A program made the position numbers and the translations under genes. A model generated the notes under the pieces. That model saw only the letters and a list, made by a program, of their open reading frames with translations. It had not been told where the DNA came from and did no database searches. Shown one piece after another: positions 10,561 to 22,908 of a stretch of DNA of 64,000 bases; position 1 is the first letter of the stretch; each line of letters begins with the position of its first letter. This DNA comes from Calonectria ilicicola. Taxonomy: Eukaryota > Ascomycota > Sordariomycetes > Hypocreales > Nectriaceae. The stretch spans positions 4,836,001-4,900,000 of the forward strand of contig CP085830.1 in NCBI GenBank assembly GCA_020809705.1, read 5' to 3'.

Positions 10561-11797
10561 CATATATTTTTATATATAATTAAAAGCATTTACTTCTTAT
10601 AAATATCTTAGCTATATTTTTATTTTAATAAATTTTAAATTACTTATATATATTAAGATAAATATATTAATTAAAGCTATCTTAGGTATATTATTCTAAT
10701 TATAAGTAGATTAATGGTGTCTAGTTGCTTATTAGTTAAGAAAGCTTATAAATATAAAGTAATATTAGGCTATAAGCTAATAAGAGCTTTTTATTATTAT
10801 AAAAAGCTTAAAATATTAGAGTTATTATTTATTAGAGCTAGTAGATAAGTTTATTTTATTAATAAATTATATTATCTTAGTAAAAGTAATATTTACTTTT
10901 ATATAAAATCTTTAAAGAAGGCTTATTTATTAGATATATAGATTTGTATTATTTAACTTTAATATTAAATATAAATTAAAAAAAATAAATTTTATTAATA
11001 AGCTCTTTAAAAGATTTAATTATATATTAAATAAAATAATCTATTATAATATATTATTTATTTTAATAAGGAAATTAATATTAATTAATAAATTATTATT
11101 AAATATATAATAAATAATTATTAACTTTAAGAGAGAGTATAAAAGTATCTAAGTATATATATAAATTATTTAAGCTAGCCTAAGAGAGGTCTTCTTATCT
11201 TTAAATTAAAGTTAAGTCTTAGAATCTTTTAATTTAATATAATATATAATATATATCTTTATAATTATAATATAAATTAAAAGAATAATAAATTATATTA
11301 ATAAGTACTTAAAGAATACTTAATAAGAAGTAATTATTAAAAATTATAAGGATTTACTTAAAGTTAGAGTTATTAGTCTAGATTAATATATTTTATACTT
11401 TATTGTAAAAGAACTTACATAGGGTAAAATAATATTTTTATTATAATCTTTATATAAATTAAAAGATTTGATTAAAGGATTATAAATTAATAATTAATAT
11501 TATTAATAAAAGATAAAGAAGGCTTATAAAGTAATTAATAAATAAGAAAAGTATTATTTTAATAAATAAGGTACTTTTTTTATAAAAAAGAATTAATAAT
11601 CTTAGATTAATATATTATAAAAAAAGAAATCTTATAAAGGTATTATAATAATTTAAGATTAATATATATAAGAATATATAAGATATTTAAATTAATTAAT
11701 TATAAGTTTTATTAAAAAAGTATAATTAATAATATTAAAGATTATATAATAAGGTGTTAGGTATATTAAGGCTAGTACTTACTAAGGTATTAGCTAT
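10561..11797. repeat. RIP-degraded repeat of unknown class
   Basis: Sudden transition at about 10561 to sequence that is mostly A and T, with stops in every frame. A stretch near 10690-10850 is somewhat less mutated, and one frame could be read as a pogo-like N-terminus, but this is too weak to name. It ends where the poly(T)-headed repeat C begins at 11798. Confidence 0.45.
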
Positions 11798-11963
11798 CAA
11801 GTTTTTTTATTAATACAAGTGCACTATAAGATCAAAATACCCTAACCTTAGAAAATAATTAAACAATTGAAGAGATTTCATATATAATAGTATAAGGTTT
11901 TAACCTACTTAACCGGAACACCAAAAGGTTCTAATACAACAAAAGCTTATATGTTGTACAACC
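11798..11963 (-). repeat. Repeat C, 3' end fragment (poly(T)-headed retroposon-like family)
   Basis: Begins CAAGTTTTTTTATTAATACA and continues through CAATTGAAGAGATTTC and ACACCAAAAGGTTCTAATAC. The same sequence order is found at 63830-64000, and a related head at 17060. Read on the complement, the family ends in an A-run after ATTAATA, like the 3' end of a non-LTR retrotransposon; a short frame on the complement of the 63830 copy ends about 70 bp before the A-run. The fragment stops exactly where a Gypsy-A LTR starts (11964). Confidence 0.5.
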
Positions 11964-14900
11964 TGTTATAACTCTTTTTAAATACATAAGATTAATAAGT
12001 CACGTGTAGCTTTTAACCTTCTATAAGTAGAAGCTATCTAGTAGAATAAAAAGAATAAGTATATTTAATCTTATACTATAGGACCTATCTTTTTATATTA
12101 TAAGATAAAATTATTATATTTAATCTTTTATTAGTTAATATTAATTTATTATATTAAAGATTTTATTATTTAATTAAATTACTTACTTTTAGCTAGATTT
12201 AATATATTAAGAGTTAATTATATTTTAAAATATAATAAATAATAATAATTATTAAATTTTAAATTGGGTAATTTTAATTTAAAGAATTATTATAAAGAAT
12301 AAAATAATAAATAAAAATAGTATTTTTATAAATAAAATTAATAAATTAAGAAAAACTTTTGATTTATTTATTAAATAATTACTTTAATTAAATATAAAAT
12401 TAATTAAATTAATAATAATATATAAATTTTAAAGACTTTTTATTTATAATCTTAAATCTTTTATTACAAAAAAATATTTATTAATATTATTATTTTTAAT
12501 AATTTAAAAGCCTTATTTCATTAAAAATATAATAAAAATAATTAGTTTATAATTATAAAAGTTTTATAAAAGAAAGAATCTTTAGAAAATTAGAATATAG
12601 TAGATATTTATACTATTAAAACTACCTAAAATTTAATTAAAAAGATTTTTATTAAAATAAAAGATAAAGAAATCTTATTTTATAAGTAAAATTATTTAAT
12701 TTATATCTTTTGAAAAGAATTAAAAATAAAAAAAGAATTAATATTAATTCTTAAAAATACTTAAATAACTATCCAATTAATAGATTTAATAATACTAAAA
12801 TTATAAATTAACTTAGTCTTAAGTAGAAAACTAATATTATTAAATATAGTTTAGATTTATAGAAGTTTAATTAACTTTAATAAATAAAAGATTATATTAA
12901 GTAAGAGGATCCTAATCTTAATTATATTAAATACATCTTAAGAATTACTAAAGATAAGTTTAAATATTATTAACCTAAAAACTTAAAAATTATTAGAAAG
13001 ATTAAAAGGAATTATAAGATTACTATAATTAAAAAATAAAATAAAAAGAATATTAAAGAACTTATAATAAAAGTTAAAAATAATAGATCTTATTAAAAGG
13101 AATAAGATTATTAATTAATTAATTAAATTAATAAGTAAATTAGATTTAAGTTTAGTTAGAGATTAGAAGAAAGGTAAGGATTAAAATAAGTTTACTTTAC
13201 TTTATTTTTTATATTAAAAAGTATTAATAAATTAAGTATTATCTTTTTATAAATAAAAGTAATATTATTTAAAATTAAAGAAGAACTATTTTATATTATT
13301 TTTAAATTAAGAAGTAATATAAAGTATTAATAAAAAAAGTTTTATTTAAAATTATAAATTAAGAATTAAATTATAAATTATATTAAGATAGATAAAATTA
13401 CTTAATAAAAAGTTAAAATAAGTAGAATTTTAAAGTTTAAAAGTATTTAGAGGTAATTAATTATTTAAATTAAAGATATTAGTTTTTTTTAGTTTAATAA
13501 TAAAATAAAGAAAATTAAAAAAGAAAGATTATAATATAATAATAAGTAAATTATTTTTATAAATATTAAAATATAGATTTAAATAATTAGATCTATTTAA
13601 AAGGATAATTTAAAAATTAATTATAATTATATTTAATAAAATATTTAAAATTTACCTTAAGGATTTGTATTAAAATAATATTATTATTAATTAAATTTAA
13701 AAGAATAAAAAAACTTATAATTATTATAAAAATATTCTTTAATATAGTTTAAAAAGAATTTAAAATAAAGAAAAGATAAATAATATATTAAATAGAAATA
13801 GCTAGATATAACTAATAAAGTATTCTAAATAGCATTCTAGTATATGATTTTACTACTTAAATATTCAGCTAAATTAGATTAGTAGGTTAGATAGGAGAAT
13901 ATTAGCTTTTAATAGTAGTATATAATTAATTAATAATAGATCTATATTTATTATACCTAGAATTAATAAAAAATAATATTTAAAATAATTATATTAAAAA
14001 GATTAATAAAATCTATAAAGAACTATAAAAGAAATTAAAGAATAAATAATAAGTAAAAGATTAATTAGTATTTTAAAATCTGAAAGTAAATATTAAAAAG
14101 ATATATATAGTAATTAAAGAGAATAATAAAGAAAATTAAGTTAATTAGAATTAATAAAATAGGAGATATTATTTTTTTTATTAATAAATTAAATTAAAGA
14201 AAAAGTATATTTATAATAATATTAGGAATAATAAATATTTTAAATATAAATTAAATAATGAATAATAAAAAAATAAAATTAAAAAGGATTCTAATAATAA
14301 CTAAAGAAACCTAAGAAAAAAAGAAAATAATTAAATTAATTATTATTATAAATTATTATATAATAGATTAAGGAGTTAAAATCTATAGTATTTTAATTAT
14401 TATTAATAATAATAATATAAAAAAGAAAATCAGCAATATATTTCTAAAATTTACCTTTATCAAAATAAAAAAGATTTCTATAATCAAAAATAAGAATTAT
14501 TTTATAATGATTATATACTTATTAAAGAAAATACTAAAAATAACTCTAAGAAAGAAGATCTAAATAAAAAAGGAATCCTAATATCTATTAGGTATATAAA
14601 AATTTATTATATAAATATTACCTTTTAAAAAAGAAAAAAAGATAATTTTTAAAAGATATAAATTATTAAAATTATTAGTAGACCTAATTTTATAAAAAAA
14701 CTTAAGAAAAAATATAATATATATATATAAATAAAAATATAGTTTAATAATAAAGAAGATTATTATTAAATATATATTAATACTAGATATTCTATTATTT
14801 TAGTAGATTATAGATAGTTAAAAAAGAATATAAGGAAAGTAAAATAAAGATTATAAATCTTAAAAAAGATAAATAGTATTAAATCTTAGCTTATAGCTAT

Positions 14901-15527
14901 TAAAATAGCTACCTTTAACTTCTACTTTATTAGAACTATATAAAAAAGAAAGTAAGTAGGTATTTTATTATTATAGCTAATATAATAGAAATATTAGAAT
15001 TTAGATTATTATTAAGAATAAATTTCTTAATTAAATATAATATTAAAATAGATTTTATTAAATAAAAATTTTCTATAAAAAACTATAAAGAGTTTTAAGA
15101 AATATTACTAATATATATATAATTATAATTAACCCTAAGAAGATTACTTTTATCTAAGTATATTAGAATATTCTATTAAAGATCTAAGATAAAAATAAGT
15201 AAATAAACTTCTTTTATTTAATAATTAAATAACTTAAAATATTTAATATAATTTTTAATAGATCTTCCTCTAAATTAATCTAAATTTATAATATATTTAA
15301 TAAAAAAATAATTATTTAAAAAAGAGAAAATTATAATAATTATAAATAAATAAGCTAAAGAATAAACTTATTTTATTTTAAAAGATATTATACTTAAGAT
15401 AATATAAAATTAAATCTTTAAAATAGAAGAGGTATTTATAATAATCTTAAAAGAAGTTAAAAATAATTATAATCTTATTAAAATTAATATAGATTTTATA
15501 AAAGTTAATATAGGAATATTAAATTAT
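11964..15527 (+). mobile_element. Gypsy-A copy 1 (plus), 5' LTR plus first 3.3 kb, truncated
   Basis: The 5' LTR is 11964-12237 (about 274 bp), starting TGTTATAACTC and ending in a RIPed form of AAGTATAACA. The internal part to 15527 is colinear with 50331-53585 of the full copy (gag-side half). It is heavily AT-shifted with no open frames. It ends abruptly at 15527, where a second Gypsy-A begins in the opposite direction. The element sits in repeat C after CAACC, but the matching right-hand duplication and the 3' LTR were not found. Confidence 0.75.
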
Positions 15528-17059
15528 TATTACACTTCTAGGTGCGGTCAGCATTTGGTATATAGGTTCTAGCTAGAGGTAAGTAGTTAGGTAAGATAAT
15601 GAGGTCTCTGATATAATAAGTCAATATTAGCCAATAGAAGATTAGATATAGTATTTTATCTTATAATATAGAAAGATAGATTCTATAATATAAGATTAAA
15701 TATTATTTATCTTTTTTATACTATTAAATAGCTTCTACTTATAAAAGATTAAAAATTATATATAATTTATTAATTTAATATATTTAAAAAAAAATTATAA
15801 TAAATATTTTATTTATTTAAAAAAAATAATTATTATTTTAATAATTTAAATTTTTTTTTAATTAATTAAGATTATTTTTTTTATAATTATTATTTATTTT
15901 TATATTATTACTTTCTTTTAAGATTCTTTTTTTCTTTTATTTTTTTTTATAATTTTTTATTTTATTTTATTTTTTTAATAATTATTTTTATTATTTTTTA
16001 AAATTATATTTTTTATTATTTTTAATTAAATAAGATAATATAAGATAAATTAGAGGTATTTTCTTTATTTAATCTTAAAATAATTTTTATTTTCTTTTTA
16101 AATAGATCTTTTTATTTAATAAGTAGATCTCTTTTTTAATTTAAAAGTAAGATTTACTTTTTTATTTTAATAGTAAAAGGATCTTATATAATTAGCTTCT
16201 TATAGAATATTTTCTTATTAAGAATAATTTGAATTTTAATAATAGTAAGTTTAATAATTTAATTTTTTTTTTAAAGATTTAAATTTTATATATTTTTAAT
16301 TTTATAATATATATTTTTAATTTAATATTATATTTTTTTAATATTTTAATATTTAAAATAATTTTTATTAAGATTTTTAAAAAAATATTATTTTTAATTA
16401 TCTTTTTATTAAATCCTTTTTAAAATATATTAAAATCTTTTTTAATATTAATTATAATAATTTTTATATTTATAATAGTAATTAAGATATGAAAAGTAAT
16501 ACTTTTAACTTTAATTATATTACTTTCTCTTATATTAGTACTAAAACTTTCTATTATTTTTATAAAGGGTCTTTTAGTAATATTAAGAAAATAACTATAT
16601 TAAATTACTTTAAGAGCTTTTATTATTAATTAGTTAAAAAAGCTATATAATTTAATAAATTAAGCTACCAAGATCTTTATATAAAGAAGGATTAATTCTT
16701 AATAATTTTAGTTTTTTCTTAATAAATAATAAAATCTTTATTATAATAAATAATAATAATTTCTTTTAAATATTATTTAATCTAATAGACTATATTAATA
16801 GCTACTTAGGTACTTTTAGATTATTTAATTTATATATTAATAAATTTATTTTTTTTATAAAAGGCTTTATAATAATAATAATATACCTTAGCAAATAAAA
16901 AGTAAAATAAGTAATTCTTATTATATCTTTTATTAATTACTTTCTTTAAACTATAAAGTTTAAATTTATAGTATAAGGCAATCTAATAATTTATTTAAGT
17001 AAATTTTTTCTTAATATTTTTCTTTTTTTCTTTAAATCTATATATATTATAAATATTAT

Positions 17060-18191
17060 CGAGTTTTTTTTTTATTAATGCAGGTGCACTACAAGGCCAA
17101 AGTACCCTAGCCTTAGGAAATAACTAGACAATTGAAGAGTTTTTACCTGAACACGCGTAATGGTGTGAGGCTTGGAACCAATGAACCAAAATACCCAAAA
17201 GTAAATGCATAGGCTGCACTTGTGACCTTACCACAACCTCTGATCGACCCTCCTGAATAGTAAACTTCTAGAATCATGGAACATCCAGATCCAATAAAAA
17301 CACAACTTACTCGGTTGGATGAGTCATGTAACGATGAAGGTTTTGACACAACCAACGTTAGAGCGTTGTGTTCAGCCGGTTGGGTGAAAAGCTTCTTCAA
17401 CGAACGGGCCCACACAACAGCAGTCATAACAGCGGTTCCAAGGGAACGCAGAAGTCTGAATGCCTTCAAGTCAAACAGATGTTTGAAAACCTAGAAATGC
17501 GGCCAAAAAGGTATCTGAATCTGCAGATAAAAGAAGCGGATTTTTCACTGAAGATGTCATCTTAATTCACACCTTTAAGAAGACCCTCAAACCATCAACT
17601 TGTGTGAACGTTCAACGCACTTCTTCTGCCTCTGCCTCTGACTGATATTAACGTCGTCGATCCATTCGCACGTCATTGTAAGTACTTCCACCACGTTTAT
17701 CAATCACAAACAACATCACCGGCCTCCGCTGTAAGGAGCTCCACACACCACAGCACACAACATCGCTCCTCTCGAGCAACAGCTGCACGCGCACGAACAA
17801 ACAAACCAACCACCGCCCGCGATGCCTCCAATCAACTGAACAGCCCAAAAGGAGGAGGATGAAGCTACATTCAGCAATATTATGAAAAGTGTTGCTATTG
17901 AAATTGTTAAGGAGGCCCTTATCTGCTATGGGGGTAAGGTTATTGATTGGTTCTTTAGCCTGGTTGGGAAAGGCTGTATTGTAGCTTGGGGTAAAAGGAA
18001 GGAAATGATACCTTCTATTAATAATTTAATTATTGTAGGTATAATAATGGCTATAGATTATATTAATCTAATATAAAGATGTATTAGGGAGGAATATAGT
18101 CTAGTCTAAGCTATAGTTTGAATAAAAACGCTCTTTAGGCCCTAATTAGCTTGTTTATAGTGGGTGTTTTATCTCTTTAAACCTAGGAGGG
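17060..18191 (-). mobile_element. Un-RIPed retroposon-like insertion with 13-bp target duplication
   Basis: A 1132-bp insertion of normal base composition inside RIPed Gypsy-A. It is bracketed by the 13-bp duplication TTATAAATATTAT (17047-17059 and 18192-18204). The left end is CGAGTTTTTTTTTT, i.e. a 3' A-tail if read on the minus strand, and the first ~80 bp match repeat C. The body carries only short frames. One of 108 codons on the minus strand (17143-17469) and one of 64 codons on the plus strand (17882-18076; MKSVAIEIVKEAL..., hydrophobic C-terminal half) have no recognised family. Variable-length duplication plus A-tail suggests target-primed reverse transcription (LINE or LINE-mobilised sequence). 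No reverse transcriptase domain is visible. Confidence 0.7.
17882..18076 (+). CDS. Small hypothetical ORF inside the un-RIPed insertion
   Basis: A 64-codon frame starting MKSVAIEIVKEALICYGGKV with a hydrophobic second half (VGIIMAIDYINLI). It lies in the only non-RIPed part of the surrounding 28 kb. No family recognised. It is preceded by a purine-rich AGGAGGAGGATGAAGC stretch and by CA-rich sequence. It may be a chance frame or a remnant of captured host sequence. Confidence 0.2.
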   Translation: MKSVAIEIVKEALICYGGKVIDWFFSLVGKGCIVAWGKRKEMIPSINNLIIVGIIMAIDYINLI

Positions 18192-20739
18192 TTATAAATA
18201 TTATTTTCCTTAAATTTAGACTTATTTATTTTATTATTAATTTAACTTATTAATTTTTATATATAATAATTATATTTATAATATATTATATTATTAAAAG
18301 ATTTATTTCTAATAATAAAATTATTAATAAAAATAAATTTAATAATAAAATTATTATATTTACTTTTAATATTATTAATTTCTAAAATTATACCTTCTTT
18401 TTTTTACTTTTAAATAAAAAATTAATTTTTTTATTTTTAAAAAATCTTTAATATTTATATTATTAATTCTAACTTTTAAAATATTAACTTTAACTTTTAA
18501 AAAAAGTTTAATTTTAAATAGGTATTTAATTCTTTTATTAAAATAATTAAATGGTAGACTAATAGATATCTTATTATTATTATTAATTACTTAAATGGTG
18601 GCTATATCTTTTTATAAATTAATTCTATTTTATTTTATTTATTACTTATTTTTTTATTTCTAATATTTTATCTTTTTTTTTAGAATAATTCTTTTTGGTA
18701 TTTATATTATTTATATATAAAGTTAGATATATTTTTATTTTAATTAAATATACTTAATTCCTTAGATTTTAAGGAATTTATTATTTTTAATAATATTAAG
18801 CTAATTCTTTAATTATTATAATTATTATTTTTTTAATTAATAAGGTTAGTATAAGTAATTCTTTCTTTATTTTTTATTATCTTAATAAATATATAAATAA
18901 AAAAACTGAGCTATTTCTCTTTAAAAAATTATTTCTATTTAAGCATTTATAATAAATTGAAGATAGTAGTATACTATTGATTTTAATAATATAAAATTAA
19001 TTTTAATTTTTTAATTTTTTTATATAAATTTAAGAAAATATAGAAAGAAAGTTTAACTTTAATTAAAATTAATAAAAGATATTTATTTAATAATTAAAAG
19101 TAAAGTAGATCCTTTAATAAAATCATCCTTATAATAATTTTTTATAAATATATTTTTCTTAGAATTAATATTAATATTCTAAATATTATTTTTATCTTTA
19201 AAAATATTATTTTTAATTACTATATATAATATAAGAAATAAATTAAAATAAAATAAAATATATTAATTTTACTTATTTAAAGAATTTAAAATCTTAATCT
19301 AGCTATTACTTTTAAATCAAGTGGTTTTTAGAAATCTTTCTTTTAATATTCTTTTTTTAATTAATTAAATATTTTTTAAAAAGATTATTTATTATATTAA
19401 AAGTATTTATTCTAATATTAAATTCTTTTATTTATTAATTCTCTTTAATTATAAATCTTTTCTATTTAATAAAAAAATACTTAATTAATTTATTATAATA
19501 TTACTAAATTCTTAATTAAATAATTCTATCTACTTCCTAATAATCTATAACTTTTAATCCTTTAATTATTATTAATAATAAAGAAGATTATATTTTCTTA
19601 AATAGATCCTTACCTTACTATAACCTTTAAATATAAATAATAAAAATTATTAAATATACTCTTTAATAAGAAGGAAAATTAAATTCTATAATCTATTAGT
19701 GGATTTTGTATATTACTTGGTAAAATCTAGTTTAAATTAATAATTATTTTCTTTTTAGTTTTTCTAATAAATAATATTTATTATATAATCTAAAGTAAAT
19801 AATATCTTCTTAATTAATCTCTACTACTATATAGCCACTATTATATTATATTTTTAATAATCTTATTACTATATTAATAAAAAATATAATTTTATAAGAA
19901 TATAATTTTTATAAAATATTTATTATAATTTTACTAATCTCTTTATTAATTATATTAATTAATATAATAAAATCTACTATTATCTTTAATTTAAATCTAT
20001 AAACTAATTTATTTAGTAATCTTTTAATATTATTTAAAATAATATTATTTAAATAGTATTAGATTGTTAAAAGTACCTATATTTATATTATATCTAGCTC
20101 TATTATAGTATAATACCTTATTACTATTTTAATTAATTAATTCTTTTTTTTAATATTATTATTAATTTAAGAATAATATATTATTAAGATAAAGTATATA
20201 GTTTTTAAAAGGGCTAATATAGCTTTTTAAAGAGTGCTTATAAATTTTATATTTTTATTAATTAAAATTTATATTAGAATTTCTTAATTATATATTATTT
20301 ATAATTATAGAAATATAATTATTTATTTTTTAATTATATATAATAAGTATTTTATTATTATTATTATTTTCTTTAAGAATAAATAATTTATTAGATATAT
20401 TATATCTAATTTAATATGCCCTAGGATAGTTTATATTGTTTTTTTGGAATCTTCTATTAGTAAGTCTATTATAAAATCTAATGTTATAATATAAAATACC
20501 TTTAAAATAATTAGAATTAATTATAATTTTTCTGTTTTCCTTTTATAATTAATAAAATTTTTTTAATATATTAAGTAATATATAATAAACTTTTTTATTA
20601 TTTTAATTATCCTATAAAAATATATTTATTTTAATTTAAATATTATTTTATAAAAATCTAAGTATTTTTTATTATTATAGATTATTATAAGAATAATTTT
20701 AATTATTAAGTAAAGAATATAAATCCTTCTCTTTCTATA

Positions 20740-21014
20740 TGTTATACTTCTAGGTGCGGTCAGCGTTTGGTACGTAGGTTCTAGCTAGAGGTAAGTAGTT
20801 AGGTAAGATAATGAGGTCTTTAATATAATAAGTTGATATTAGCCAATGGAAGGTTAGATATAGTATTTTGCCTTATAATATAGAAAGGTAGGTTCTGTAG
20901 TATAAAATTAAATATTATTTATTTTCTTTATATTATTAGATAGTTTTTATTTATAAAAGATTAAAAGTTATATATAATTTATTAATTTAATATATTTAAA
21001 GAAGAATTATAATA
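20740..21014 (-). repeat. Gypsy-A LTR, least mutated copy (reference for RIP comparison)
   Basis: 275 bp, TGTTATACTTCTAGGTGCGG at its start and a RIPed GAGTTATAATA at its end (terminal TGTTATA...TATAACA inverted repeat). It keeps several C/G positions lost in the other LTRs at 15528, 37894, 50056 and 58033. Confidence 0.85.
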
Positions 21015-22908
21015 AATATCTTTTTTATTTAAAAAAATAATTATTATTTTAATAATTTAAAAATTTTTTTTAATTAATTAAAATTATTTTTTTTATAATT
21101 TTTTATTTTATTTTATTTTTTTAATAATTATTTTTATTATTTTTTAAAATTATATTTTTTATTATTTTTAATTAAATAAAATAATATAAAATAAATTAAA
21201 AATATTTTTTTTATTTAATTTTAAAATAATTTTTATTAAGATTTTTAGGATAATATTATTTTTAATTATTTTTTTATTAATTTTTTTAAAATATATTAAA
21301 ATCTTTTTTAATATTAATTAAAATAATTTTTATATTTATAATAATAATTAAAATATAAAAAATAATACTTTTAATTTTAATTATATTACTTTTTTTATAT
21401 TAATATTAAAACTTTCTATTATCTTTATAAAAGATTTTTTAATAATATTAAGAAGATAATTATATTGAATTACTTTAAGAGCTTTTATTATTAATTAATT
21501 AAAAAAGCTATATAGTTTAATAAATTAGGTTACTAAGATTTTTATATAAAAAGGGATTAATTTTTAATAATTTTAATTTTTTCCTTAATAAATAATAAAA
21601 TCTTTATTATAATAAATAATAATAGCTTCTTTTAAATATTATTTAATTTAGTAGAGTATATTAATAATTATTTAGATACTTTTAAATTATTTAATTTATA
21701 TATTAATAAATTTATTTTTTTTATAAAAGATTTTATAATAATAATAATATATTTTAATAAATAAAAAGTAAAAGAAGTAATTTTTATTATATTTTTTATT
21801 AATTACTTTCTTTAAATTATAAAGTTTAAATTTATAATATAAGATAATCTAGCAATTTATTTAAATAAATCTTTTCTTAATATCTTCTTTTTTTCCTTTA
21901 AATCTATATATATTATAAGTATTACCTTCCTTAAATTTAGACTTATTTACTTTATTATTAGCTTAGCTTATTAGTTTTTATATATAATAATTATACTTAT
22001 AATATACTATATTATCAAGAGATCTATTTCTAATAATAAAATTATTAATAAGGATAAATTTAATAATAGGATTATTATATTTACTTTTAATATTATTAAT
22101 TTCTAAAATTATATTTTTTTTCTTTATTTTTAAATAAAAGAATAATTTTTTTATTTTTAAAAAAATCTTTAATATTTATATTATTAATTTTAATTTTTAA
22201 GATATTAATTTTAGTTTCTAAAGAAAGTTTAATTTTAGATAGACATTTAATTTTTATATTAAGGTAATTAAGTAATAGACTAGTAAATATCTTATTATTA
22301 TTGTTAATTGCTTAGATAGTGGTTATATCTTTTTATAAGTTAATTCTATTTTATCTTATTTATTATTTATTTTTTTATTTTTAATATTTTATTTTCTTTT
22401 TCTAGAATAATTCTTCTTAATGTTTATATTATTTATATATAAAATTAGATATATTCTTATTTTAGTTAAATATATTTAATTTTTTAAATTTTAAGGAATT
22501 TATTATTTTTAATAATATTAAGCTAATTCTTTAGTTATTATAATTATTACTTCTTTAATTAATAGGGCTAATATAAATAATTTTTTCTTTATTATTTATT
22601 ATTTTAGTAAATATATAAATAAAAAAACTTAATTGTTTTTTTTTAAAAGGTTATTTTTATTTAAGTATTTATAATAAGTTAAAAATAATAATATAAAATT
22701 GATTTTAATTTTTTAATTTCTTTATATAAATTTAAGAAGATATAGAAGGGAAGTTTAGCTTTAGTTAGAATTAATAAAAGATATTTATTTAATAATTGAA
22801 AGTAAAGTAAATTCTTTAATAAAATTATTCTTATAATAACTTTTTGTAGGTATATTTTTCTTAGAATTAATATTAATATTCTAGATATTATTTTTACTTT
22901 TAAAGATA

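Larger units (their letters stand above)
15528..20739 (-). mobile_element. Gypsy-A copy 2 (minus), 3' LTR and 3' half, truncated
   Basis: The LTR is 15528-15802 (275 bp). It is followed by sequence equal to the complement of the last part of the full copy (58032 backwards to about 55463), through the post-integrase region and the C-terminal integrase area. A younger insertion at 17060-18191 interrupts it. It stops at 20739, directly before the LTR of copy 3. Compared with the full copy at 50056, it keeps extra sequence of more than 1 kb downstream of integrase that the latter lacks. Confidence 0.75.
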
